A stretch of DNA of 25,736 nucleotides from an uncultured Collinsella sp. GTDB lineage: Bacteria > Actinomycetota > Coriobacteriia > Coriobacteriales > Coriobacteriaceae. Where the stretch lies: NCBI GenBank assembly GCA_900541665.1, contig UQKV01000030.1, forward strand, positions 1 through 25,736. The letters run 5' to 3'. The translations under genes were made by a program, and so were the position numbers. Position 1 is the stretch's first letter. Each line of letters opens with the position of its first letter. Under the pieces are notes generated by a model, which was given only the letters and a program-made list of their open reading frames with translations, was not told the origin of the DNA and did no database searches. Shown one piece after another: positions 1 to 7,241 of this stretch.

Positions 1-38
1 AAGGGCTTGCCCCTAGCCTACCCTCAAGGAATCCCATC

Positions 39-1318
39 ATGAGCACAAGACCACGAGTCATCGGAAACGGCAGCATATACCAGGTTAAAGAGGGTGTATT
101 CCAATACCGCTTCAACCTCGGCAAGGATCCAAAGACCGGCAAGTATGCCTATTCACCCAAGAGAACGCTGCACTGCGAGGGCATGAACAAGAGAACGCAA
201 AACGCGATGCTCCGCAAGGCTTTGGAGGAATACAAGGAAGAGTTGAACTCTGGGATTGTCCGAGACAGCGGAAATCGTACTGTTGCGGAATACGCTGAGG
301 ACTTTCACAGCCTAAGGGAAGACAGCTTCAGGTCGCCGCTTGCCTATGCCCGTGAGGGCAACTACATTAGCCACATTCACGAGATGTTCGCCCATATCCG
401 CCTTGCTGATCTACATCCAGACGATATACGGCATATCTACGCAGATGCTCGCAAAAGGGAATGTCAGAAGCCGAGCTGCACGGAACGCACGTCAAGCTCC
501 GACAGATTCTCCAGGATGCTGTGGACAACGAGCTCATTCTTCGCAACCCGTGCATTCCGGTTAAACTTCCCAAACCCACCTATCGGGAAAGAGATCCGCT
601 TACAGCAGAAGAGGCATCGCGCTTCCTGTCCTGCCTCCTGGCCGAACCGCTGTCAGCGAAGGCAACGGGCACCATGCTTTTACTCCAATGTGGCCTCCGA
701 CGAGGCGAAATGCTCGGCTTGACCTGGGAAGATATCGACTTTGGACAACGCACGCTCAGCGTGTCGAAGCAATATACCAATGACAAGACCCTCAGAGCAC
801 CAAAATCGAAGATGAGCCGACGCACGATAGCGATTAACGACTCCCTGGTCAGTTATCTCAACAGGTGGAAACAAGAGCAGCAGGTTCAGCTCAGCCGATA
901 TACGCTCGACCAGGACAACAAGACCCCCATCGTCAACGGAATAAAGGTCATCAAAACAGAAGATGGCAAATTCGCCACGGTGGTAAACGTCGATGGACAC
1001 AACTTCGACCGCTGGTTTCGCGACTTCTGCGTCGACAGCGGCTTCGGGAGCTACAGCAATGTCACCAGGAGATTCAAACGCGGCGGTAAGGAACACATAC
1101 GGGGAACGGGTTACAGTGGACTTGTTCCCCATGCCCTGCGGCACACCCAAGCGACGCTCCTAATCGGCGAGGGCGCAGACGTGAAGACCGTTCAGGCGAG
1201 ACTTGGGCACGCATCCCCAAGCACAACGCTCTCCATCTACTCCCACGCTATCGAGGCAAACGACCGCAAGGCTGCAGACGCGTTTGGTGAGCTCATTTCA
1301 AAAGAAAGCAGCTCATAA
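39..1318 (+). pseudogene. Tyrosine site-specific integrase, split by a one-base frameshift
   Basis: This is a tyrosine recombinase of the Tn916/phage integrase type, which would insert and excise the surrounding element. The first part (39 to about 460) encodes an N-terminal arm-DNA-binding domain (GSIYQVKEGVFQYRF) and the start of the SAM-like core-binding domain. The rest of the core-binding domain and the whole catalytic domain lie in the -1 frame, from about 455 to 1318. Catalytic features are all present there: CGLRRGE (first Arg), HALRH (His-x-x-Arg), LGHASP and the tyrosine in LSIYSH. The frame changes at AAAAGGG (453-459); one extra G would restore a continuous protein of about 426 residues reading ...ARKRGMSEAELHGTH. 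The run is not a canonical -1 slippery heptamer, so I favour a mutation or sequencing error over programmed frameshifting. An ATG at 461 could still give a catalytic-only fragment. An AAGGA-like ribosome site precedes the ATG at 39. Confidence 0.88.
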
Positions 1319-1354
1319 AGGAAGGACCGGGGTATACCCGGTCCTTCCTTGCTT
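1318..1354. terminator. Strong hairpin terminator between convergent genes
   Basis: A perfect 14-bp stem (1318-1331 with 1337-1350) closes a GTATA loop and is followed by GCTTT. It begins on the last base of the integrase stop codon. It lies between the integrase and the reverse-strand gene ending at 1369, so it probably stops transcription from both sides, although the T tract is short. Confidence 0.85.
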
Positions 1355-1368
1355 TAAATATTGATGGA

Positions 1369-2115
1369 CTAATGGCGATAGATCATCGCCCCATATGGAG
1401 CTTTTTCCTCCCAAGAAAACGACGAGGCGTCACGAATGGGAAAAACGCCGATTATAGGTGCCTTCATCCATTCGTTGGCATTAAGAATCGCACCGTTCTT
1501 GTCATAGATCGGCTCGACTTGGGCACTTTGGATATCACGAATCCCCAACCAGATCTCGGCAATCGCATTAAGAACCTCATCCGTAGAGCACGCTTCCTTT
1601 GAGGACAGATAAACAAAGTGCGGGATTTCATCACTTGCATTCCGGACTTCTAGAACGAAAGCGTAGTCGCACGCCGCGGCGTTCGACTCATTGACCACCG
1701 GCCAATCGTCGGGGATAACGAGATACGAGCCGCCTCGCAAGTCAACGCGTTTCATTGATGGCCCTTTATCGACAAGGCTGTCTTGCGGGACAAATCGCAG
1801 CATGTGGTTGCGAAGGACTTTGTAATAGGAGAGCTTGTCGTTTAAATCGTCGGCAGCGAGCGAAGTGGATTCGACATCGCTATATCCACCAAGCTCATCC
1901 TGAATAGACTTGATCCGTTGCGCACAAAAAGCACCCAGCTCTGCAGCCGCGCCTTTATTGACCCGGAGACAGAGGGTCGAAAGAAGGTCGACCACTTCTC
2001 CTGGAGTCTTAAACTCTTCCGGATGTTGCTCTTTGAACATGCTGATGTTGTCATCGGTCTGCTCGAGAACAGTTGTTCCAAACTTGCGCTTTTTCGGTTT
2101 CTTAAAGTAATCCAT
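1369..2115 (-). CDS. Hypothetical protein carried by the element
   Basis: I do not recognise this 248-residue protein. I chose the ATG at 2115 because a GGAGG ribosome site lies five bases upstream. The frame stays open to 2310, and the upstream extension has a hydrophobic stretch (MILLLAIIAL) but no convincing start signal. The N-terminus is basic (MDYFKKPKKRKFG) and the rest is mixed and soluble-looking, with no membrane segment and no obvious catalytic motif. A helical region (EVVDLLSTLCLRVNKGAAAELGAF) is followed by a part rich in beta-type residues (GGSYLVIPDDWPVV, DYAFVLEVRN). It is transcribed against both the integrase and the mobilization operon, so it has its own promoter. A cargo or stability role is possible but unsupported. 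Confidence 0.7.
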   Translation of the reverse strand: MDYFKKPKKRKFGTTVLEQTDDNISMFKEQHPEEFKTPGEVVDLLSTLCLRVNKGAAAELGAFCAQRIKSIQDELGGYSDVESTSLAADDLNDKLSYYKVLRNHMLRFVPQDSLVDKGPSMKRVDLRGGSYLVIPDDWPVVNESNAAACDYAFVLEVRNASDEIPHFVYLSSKEACSTDEVLNAIAEIWLGIRDIQSAQVEPIYDKNGAILNANEWMKAPIIGVFPIRDASSFSWEEKAPYGAMIYRH

Positions 2116-2307
2116 TTCATCCTCCAATCGGTTTTCATAGCAAGTATAGCCCTGTTTTTCGAGGTAGAAGTGCTTATCAGAAACTTTTCGGAACTTTTTC
2201 TGAATCTTCAACGCTATGATTGCCAGAAGCAGTATCATCGAATTGTGCAGAAAAGCGAGTGCCAGAACGGAGGTGCCCGAGAAAGGCCGCAGAAATAAAA
2301 AGCCGCC

Positions 2308-2349
2308 CACCCCTCCCCTCTAGTCGCCAAACTGAGGTGGGGAGGAGTG
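2308..2349. promoter_or_regulatory. Hairpin just upstream of the mobilization operon
   Basis: An 11-base inverted repeat with one mismatch (2308-2318 against 2339-2349, C-rich then G-rich) closes a 20-base loop. It ends nine bases before the AAAGGAG ribosome site of the first operon gene. It could be an operator, or an RNA hairpin that limits read-through into the operon. Only the symmetry is seen; the function is inferred. Confidence 0.4.
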
Positions 2350-2372
2350 AGCAGACCAAAGGAGATTCTACC

Positions 2373-2618
2373 ATGGTAGATTCCACTGTTCCCAAAGCGG
2401 GCGTCATGCCCGCTCCTCCTCGCATCGTTCTGGGGCGCGAGCGCTTGCTCGGCGTCACCGAGATTCGCGAGCTGACCGGGCTTGGAGAGGTTGCTGCCGC
2501 GTCCTTGATGAAAGAGAGCGGGCGCTGTCTCAAGCTTCACAGCCGCCTCTTCGTCATTGAGTCCAGTTTTTTTGAGTACCTTCACGAGCTGGAGGTGACG
2601 AATCCGTGCAACCTGTAG
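2373..2618 (+). CDS. Small excisionase-like / helix-turn-helix DNA-binding protein
   Basis: This 81-residue protein opens the mobilization operon. The start at 2373 is supported by AAAGGAG at 2358-2364; an upstream in-frame ATG at 2220 has no such support. After a short Pro-rich N-terminus, residues of about 26-76 (LLGVTEIRELTGLGEVAAASLMKE, then LFVIESSFFEYLHEL) look like the winged-helix fold of MerR-like excisionases: a helix-turn-helix followed by a strand and a terminal helix. Such proteins direct integrase towards excision or regulate transfer genes. Its position ahead of mob genes and near an integrase fits either role. The next gene overlaps its 3' end by 13 bases, so the two are probably translationally coupled. 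A 14-bp palindrome covers the start codon. Confidence 0.65.
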   Translation: MVDSTVPKAGVMPAPPRIVLGRERLLGVTEIRELTGLGEVAAASLMKESGRCLKLHSRLFVIESSFFEYLHELEVTNPCNL

Positions 2619-3490
2619 TCAATAGCTCGTTCAACGTCGAAGCCGATCAGCTCAAGACATATATCAAGGAGATGAACGGGCGTAAGCCCATGGCTCATAT
2701 ACGTAGCCTCCCCTCTCTCGACAAACTCATCGGCGGTGTCGTGCCCGGAATCCTGACCATAGTCGGAGCGGCACCAGCCGCCGGCAAGACGACACTCCTC
2801 AAAGTCATCTCCGACGACCTCGCCTCCCAAGGCGTACCCACTGTCTTCTACTCCGCAGAACTCCCCGCGTATCGCATCGCCCAGAAGGGCATCACGCGCC
2901 TTGGCAACGGAGACTTCAGCCTTTCCGAGGCGACCGGAGCCGTCCCCGAGAAGCGGAAGGCATTTGAGCGCGCCTGCGCCACCTACGCCGAGACCGTAGC
3001 ACCCAACTCGTGCATCATGGACGGTCAGACGTCCATGGAGGACCTCTGCCGTTGCATCGGTGACTGCATCCACGTCCGCGGCCAGCATCCCGTTCTCTTC
3101 GTTGACTACCTGCAGCTCATCGCCGCGACGTCCTTCGACGTCCGCGCGGAAGAGCGCGTCGTCATCACCGCCTGCGTGCAGGCACTCGGAAACATCGCCC
3201 GGACGTATGACGTCCCCGTCTTCCTGATCAGCAGCGTCGCACGAGACAAGTACAACGACGCGAACACCGAGCTCAACGTCTTCGCGGGCTCGCAGGGTAT
3301 CGACTACGGCTCTGATAACGCCCTCTTCCTGCAGGTCGATGGCAAGGACAAGAAGGAGCGGAAATACAACTCAGAGCTTGACGTTCGTCCCCTGCTTGTT
3401 CGGGTCCTTAAGGCGCGTTATGGCACGCTTGGTAGCACCAAGCTCATCTTCGACGCACCTCATGCCACCTTCTACGATCAGGAGAGTTAA
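2606..3490 (+). CDS. DnaB-helicase-like RecA-fold ATPase
   Basis: This 294-residue protein resembles the C-terminal ATPase domain of replicative DnaB helicases, without the DnaB primase-binding N-terminal domain. Walker A is GAAPAAGKTT (residues 54-63). Walker B is in VLFVDYLQLIAA, with the DYLQL signature typical of DnaB/DnaB-like proteins. The later ISSVARDKYND and GSQGIDYGSDNALFL segments match the DnaB motif 3/4 region. The start is a GTG at 2606 with GGAGGTG upstream inside the preceding gene, and it overlaps that gene by 13 bases. DnaB-like ATPases of this short kind are carried by many mobilizable elements, where they may help unwind or replicate the element after transfer; that role is inferred. 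The next gene starts three bases after the stop. Confidence 0.8.
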   Translation: MQPVVNSSFNVEADQLKTYIKEMNGRKPMAHIRSLPSLDKLIGGVVPGILTIVGAAPAAGKTTLLKVISDDLASQGVPTVFYSAELPAYRIAQKGITRLGNGDFSLSEATGAVPEKRKAFERACATYAETVAPNSCIMDGQTSMEDLCRCIGDCIHVRGQHPVLFVDYLQLIAATSFDVRAEERVVITACVQALGNIARTYDVPVFLISSVARDKYNDANTELNVFAGSQGIDYGSDNALFLQVDGKDKKERKYNSELDVRPLLVRVLKARYGTLGSTKLIFDAPHATFYDQES

Positions 3491-3493
3491 GCC

Positions 3494-3838
3494 ATGCGCG
3501 GCAACGCAAAAACCGCGCACATCAACGTCCGTATGACTGAGGAGGAGCGTGCCGCCATCATGGCGCGCTCCTCCGCTTTCGGCATAACTCCATCGGCGCT
3601 CATGCGCGAGTCCGCACTTCGCATCGGGGAGAAGCCCGCCAGGGTCGCCGACGAGGCGACGCTGCGGCAGATTCTTTATCAACTGAAAAAGGAGGGTGGG
3701 AACCTAAACCAGGCTTGTCACGCCCTCAACGCATACGGATCAGACGCGCAGACATCCCAGCAACTTGCAGACGCCGTCCGCCTGGTGTCGAACACGGCGT
3801 CGCAGCTTTCAGCCCTCCTATCGAAAGCCAGGGAGTAA
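3494..3838 (+). CDS. mobC: MobC-like relaxosome accessory protein
   Basis: This 114-residue protein fits the bacterial mobilization protein family (MobC/BacMobilisation). The N-terminus (TAHINVRMTEEERAAIMARSSAFGITPSALMRESAL) is a ribbon-helix-helix DNA-binding fold. The C-terminal helix carries the family signature near LRQILYQLKKEGGNLNQACHALN. MobC proteins bind near oriT, bend or melt the DNA and help the relaxase nick it. The gene sits between the DnaB-like ATPase and the coupling-protein gene with almost no spacing, so it is clearly co-transcribed with them. The ATG at 3494 follows the previous stop by three bases and has a GGAGAG-type ribosome site (AGGAGAG) overlapping that stop. Confidence 0.85.
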   Translation: MRGNAKTAHINVRMTEEERAAIMARSSAFGITPSALMRESALRIGEKPARVADEATLRQILYQLKKEGGNLNQACHALNAYGSDAQTSQQLADAVRLVSNTASQLSALLSKARE

Positions 3839-3840
3839 CC

Positions 3841-5757
3841 ATGAAAACGAAACTGCTCACAGCACTCGTATCATCCATTTTCCTAGCAGTCCTCGCATGC
3901 CCCGTGCTCGCCGCCCCCATCGACGCGTTCGTCGCCGGGTACGGGCTCGACACATCGGCAATCCCCGCAACGTTCGACGCGGGGACCGTCCTCGGCTGGT
4001 GGCTCTCGGGCGGGTTCGCCGCCTATCCTCTCGGGGTCTTGTTCGTCTTCCTCCTTGCACTCTGCACCTGCGTCCTCATCGCCTACTCAAGTGCTCTCAA
4101 ATCACGGGCCGAGGACGGCGGCGTGCTCGGCGACGCCCGCGTAAAGACGGGTCGCGAGGTCGTGAAGGGGTCCATGACCTGGGACGGCTCGACGATCCCA
4201 TCGTCGCGCGGGTTCGTCTATGGTTTCACCAAATATCGCGGTAAGCCCTGCTATCTCTACGAGCCGAAGAAGATGATTTTCGTATCAGGGGCCACGGGGT
4301 CTGGAAAGTCGAGGTATTGCTATCTACCGAGTATCGATTTGCTCTCCTACGGCGACGCCTCCAACGGCTCCGAGCCCGCGACCCTCGTCGTCTCAGACGT
4401 GAAGAACGAGCTCATAGAGCTCACGGGCGACGAGCTCGCCCGTCGCGGCTACCGCGTCCTCCTGCTCGACACGCAGCACCCCTATCGCGGCCAGATGTTC
4501 AACCCGCTCAAGCAGGTGCTCGACCTCCATGCCGAGGGTCGGGACCAGGAGGCAGAGCAGGCGGCGGACGCCATCGCGGAGCTCGTGGTGCAGGATGACG
4601 AGAAGGGCAAAGGCTCGCACTGGACCGCCTCGGCCAGGGGCCTGCTCTCGGCCCTGGTCCTGCTGGTCTCCATGTCCGACGAGTGCCCTGTGGGATCGAA
4701 GCACCTCGCGACCGTCTGCGAGGTGCTGGACCGCGGCACCGAGGCGGAGGGCGACGACCCGTCCGAGCCCCTGAAGGCCGTCTTCCGCGCCCTGCCGAGC
4801 GGCCACCCCGCCAAGGGCAGGGCGTCGCAGTTCGTCTCCTCGGGCGGCAACGAGCTCAGGAGCATCCTCTCGACGCTCAAGGTGGCGCTCCGCCCGTTCT
4901 CGTCCGCGCCGGTCGCATGGATGACGTCGGGGTCCGACATCGACCCACGAGCGGTGCTCACGGAGAAGAGCGCAGTATTCCTCCACGTACTCGATGAGGG
5001 CTCGCCCTACAACTGCATAGCGGCGATATTCCTCTCCCAGCTCTGGGCTTCGGTCCAGGCGGTCGCGGACGTGAACGGCGGCAGGCTCCCCCGCCCCGTG
5101 CAGATTCTCGGCGACGAGTGGGGCAACCTCCCCCGCGTCGAGTGCCTGCCCGCCCTACTCTCGCTTGGAAGGTCGTTACAAATCTATTGGACAGGGGCGT
5201 GTCAAGACATCTCCCAGCTCAATAAATACGGCGAGCGAGACGGCCGTAGGAAGATCCTCGCGAACTGCGGAATCAAGGTCGCGATGAAGCTCGCCGAGGA
5301 GGAGGACCGCCGGTACTTCACCGAGCTCATCGGCAAGACCACGCGCCACACGCAGGGCACGAGCAACGGCAGGGCCGCGTCGGGCACATCCTCCTCGACG
5401 TCCTACAGCGAGAGCGCCGACGACGTGATACATCCCTGGGAGTGGCGTGGCATGGCCCCGGACCGGGACGGGATCATCGTCGTGAAGCACGCGGACAACG
5501 GGATGCCCGCGTGCCGAGCCGGGGTCTTCCGCTCCCCCGTCACCGACTGCACCAACACGCCCACAAGGGGGCACTTCGACCTCGGGACCCCCGAGCACGA
5601 GGCGGAGAGCCGTCGCGCCTACCAGCGCCGTCTCGACGAGTCCGCAACTGAGAAGATGCGCGAGGAGGTCCCGACCTGGTGCCCAGAGTGGCCCGAGCCG
5701 GAGAAGAAGAACGGGAGCAAGCCGGTCGGCAAGTTCAGCGGGCTCTCGCTCGACTAG
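3841..5757 (+). CDS. VirD4/TraG-type type IV coupling protein
   Basis: This 638-residue ATPase would link the relaxosome to a conjugation channel at the membrane. I chose the ATG at 3841: it has AGGGAG overlapping the MobC stop and begins an N-terminus with two hydrophobic segments (residues about 4-25, signal-like, and 60-83), which anchor TraG/VirD4 proteins. Walker A is GATGSGKS (150-157). The Walker B-like segment ILGDEWGNLP has D425 and E426. LSLGRSLQIYWTGACQDISQL matches the conserved region after Walker B in TraG/VirD4. The C-terminus is charged and Pro-rich and may contact the relaxosome. No other mating-pair-formation gene is in the window, so any secretion channel must come from elsewhere. 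The relaxase gene follows after ten bases. Confidence 0.92.
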   Translation: MKTKLLTALVSSIFLAVLACPVLAAPIDAFVAGYGLDTSAIPATFDAGTVLGWWLSGGFAAYPLGVLFVFLLALCTCVLIAYSSALKSRAEDGGVLGDARVKTGREVVKGSMTWDGSTIPSSRGFVYGFTKYRGKPCYLYEPKKMIFVSGATGSGKSRYCYLPSIDLLSYGDASNGSEPATLVVSDVKNELIELTGDELARRGYRVLLLDTQHPYRGQMFNPLKQVLDLHAEGRDQEAEQAADAIAELVVQDDEKGKGSHWTASARGLLSALVLLVSMSDECPVGSKHLATVCEVLDRGTEAEGDDPSEPLKAVFRALPSGHPAKGRASQFVSSGGNELRSILSTLKVALRPFSSAPVAWMTSGSDIDPRAVLTEKSAVFLHVLDEGSPYNCIAAIFLSQLWASVQAVADVNGGRLPRPVQILGDEWGNLPRVECLPALLSLGRSLQIYWTGACQDISQLNKYGERDGRRKILANCGIKVAMKLAEEEDRRYFTELIGKTTRHTQGTSNGRAASGTSSSTSYSESADDVIHPWEWRGMAPDRDGIIVVKHADNGMPACRAGVFRSPVTDCTNTPTRGHFDLGTPEHEAESRRAYQRRLDESATEKMREEVPTWCPEWPEPEKKNGSKPVGKFSGLSLD

Positions 5758-5767
5758 GGAGGCGACC

Positions 5768-6706
5768 ATGACGGCGATAAAGCAGACGAGCGTCTGTAGC
5801 GAGAGGCACCTCGCGAGACTCAGGGACTACCTCTCCTGGGACCGCGACAAGGCGCTCGCCCACGGCACGCAGAACATCATCGACGAAGATCGCTGGCTTC
5901 AGGAGATGGCGGACACCAGGGCGGCCATGGGTCACGACAGGCCCGGCAAGGCCGGTGCCAGGTGCACCTACATGCAGCACCAGATACTCGGGTTCCTCCC
6001 CGACGAGTGCGACCTCAACGGCGGGAAGATGACGCCGGAGCTGTGCATGCGCTATGCGAGGGAGTACGTGGCCGAGCGCTACCCCAACCAGGAGGTCGTG
6101 ATGGTGCTGCACCGCGAGCGCTGCCGCGCGGACGCCACCGACCGCTACGCCGTGCACCTCGGCATCAACCGCAGCGATCTGGAGACTGGCCGAAGGCTCG
6201 ACGAGGGCCCCGCCCGAAAGGCGGCGGCATCACGCGTGAAGACCGTCCGTGCCCTGGACGAGAGGTACGGCCTCAGGCAGCTTGAGCGCGGCAAGGCCAA
6301 CTCGCGCGTCCACGCGAGGCAACCCGGCACGGAAGAGCGCGACATGGCCCGAAAGGGGCAGGCCGAGCGCTCGGAGAACGCCCGCATCCGCGTCGCGGTC
6401 GCCCGCCGGATCGAGGAGGTCGGGCGCATGCGCGTCTGCCCCGACCGGATGGGCGAGCTTGAGCGGCGGCTCAGGCGGGACGGCATCGAGCTCGCCAGGT
6501 CGAAGGGCGGGAGCCTCCAGTACCGCTTCCCCTCGAAGTCTCTCGGGGGCATGAGGAAGGTCAACGGCGGAAGGCTCGGCTTTGCCGTCGACCGCTCGAC
6601 AGGCATCGCCGTCCGCTTCACGCTGCGCGGGATAGCGACGGCGATGCGGGCGTTCTGGGAGCTTGAGCGCAGGGCGCTGGAGAACCAGAACGGCCGAGAC
6701 GACTGA
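5768..6706 (+). CDS. MOBP-like relaxase / mobilization nuclease
   Basis: This 312-residue protein fits the relaxase family PF03432. Relaxases nick one strand at oriT and stay covalently bound to its 5' end. A candidate nucleophile is Tyr21 in RLRDYLSWDRDK. The body (QHQILGFLPDE, KMTPELCMRYAREYVAERYP, VVMVLH, DRYAVHLGINRSDLETGRRL) follows the usual relaxase order, with His71, His115, His130 and Asn134 in the positions where the metal-binding histidines and HxH...N motif normally lie. The motif III H-x-H appears as Y-A-V-H, so one canonical histidine is replaced. The C-terminus (RMGELERRLRRDGIELARSK, then GGRLG) matches the short tail domain of Gram-positive MOBP relaxases. AGGGAGGCG supports the ATG at 5768. 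A terminator follows. Confidence 0.82.
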   Translation: MTAIKQTSVCSERHLARLRDYLSWDRDKALAHGTQNIIDEDRWLQEMADTRAAMGHDRPGKAGARCTYMQHQILGFLPDECDLNGGKMTPELCMRYAREYVAERYPNQEVVMVLHRERCRADATDRYAVHLGINRSDLETGRRLDEGPARKAAASRVKTVRALDERYGLRQLERGKANSRVHARQPGTEERDMARKGQAERSENARIRVAVARRIEEVGRMRVCPDRMGELERRLRRDGIELARSKGGSLQYRFPSKSLGGMRKVNGGRLGFAVDRSTGIAVRFTLRGIATAMRAFWELERRALENQNGRDD

Positions 6707-6712
6707 GCATTT

Positions 6713-6749
6713 GGGCCGGGACGCAACAGGCGTCCCGGCCCCTTCTTTT
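6713..6749 (+). terminator. Rho-independent terminator of the mobilization operon
   Basis: A perfect 12-bp GC-rich stem (6713-6724 with 6730-6741) and AACAG loop are followed by TTCTTTT. It begins seven bases after the relaxase stop and closes the operon that starts at 2373. Confidence 0.93.
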
Positions 6750-6792
6750 GCCCTTCGGCGAGAGCGACCTCGGAGCGGTTCGCCGTCCCGCC

Positions 6793-6840
6793 GCAGGCGG
6801 GCAAGATGATTCCGTGCAACGGAATCCATATCTTGCCTGC
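6793..6840. other. Candidate origin of transfer (oriT) hairpin with nic-like sequence
   Basis: A long interrupted hairpin lies just behind the relaxase gene. An outer 8-bp arm (6800-6807 with 6830-6837) is stacked on an inner 7-bp arm (6808-6814 with 6820-6826). The loop is TGCAA and there is one CAT bulge. The right arm reads TATCTTGCC, which resembles the nic core of IncP/MOBP-family oriTs (roughly YATCCTG/Y, from general knowledge). Placement next to relaxase and MobC genes in a gene-free, hairpin-rich tract fits an oriT. The nick position itself is inferred, most likely after TATCTTG (6829-6835). Confidence 0.6.
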
Positions 6841-6841
6841 A

Positions 6842-7226
6842 CGGAGCGAGCCGGTTGCCCAAGGCAACGCGAGCCCGGGCAGGTGAGCGCCGGTTGAGCC
6901 GACGCCGAGGAGACGCGACCCATGGGGAGCGTCGTACGACGGCGCTCGGCGACCCGGCGCGAGAGGCCCAGCCCGGCGACCACGGCGGAGCGATGGCGAC
7001 TTCTGGAAGCCATCGAGCGCAGCCGTTCGGCGGGCTGGGCCGGCGTGAGCGGAGGCGGACGAAACGCGACCCTGGGGAGCGTTGCCAGGGAGCCGCAGCG
7101 AGAGCGACGCCGTGCGTCGCGGGGGTACCGCCCATAAGCGGGACCCGTCGGCCGCAAGGCCGATTGCCACGCCTCGGCCTTCTCGGCCTGCGCGTCGGGG
7201 AGGAGTCGGCAAGTAGCCTCTCCCCG
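6842..7226. repeat. Structured gene-free tract with two diverged, hairpin-bearing repeat units
   Basis: I see no credible gene between the relaxase terminator and the DUF262 gene; the open frames there are Arg-rich shadows. Two units, starting at 6842 and 6986, share ordered blocks: CGGAGCG (6842, 6986), GTGAGCG (6883, 7045) and ACGCGACCC followed within two bases by GGGGAGCG (6913-6931, 7064-7081). Different hairpins fill the gaps: GTTGCC/GGCAAC at 6854-6868 and CGATGGC/GCCATCG at 6991-7015. Further right lie a TCGGCC-GCAA-GGCCGA hairpin with a GNRA tetraloop (7148-7163) and CGGGGAG/CTCCCCG (7196-7226). The last may end the minus-strand DUF262 transcript, though it lacks a T tract. The tract could be an extended oriT, a single-strand initiation site or a structured RNA. 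Confidence 0.5.
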
Positions 7227-7241
7227 ATTCACGACGGAGAC

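Noticed and set aside
1..38. Left attachment site of the element
   Set aside because: No copy of the tRNA-Arg 3' end or of the TTTCTACCCAA repeat is found there; the site, if present, is outside the window.
453..459. Programmed -1 frameshift signal in the integrase
   Set aside because: The AAAAGGG run does not give the X XXY YYZ arrangement in the reading frame, and no clear downstream stimulatory hairpin was identified.
6842..7124. CRISPR array
   Set aside because: The repeated blocks are short, unevenly spaced and diverged, and no cas gene is present.
6922..7137. Arg-rich open frames in the tract after the relaxase
   Set aside because: No ribosome site, extreme Arg content and overlap with hairpins and repeated blocks point to chance open frames in GC-rich DNA.
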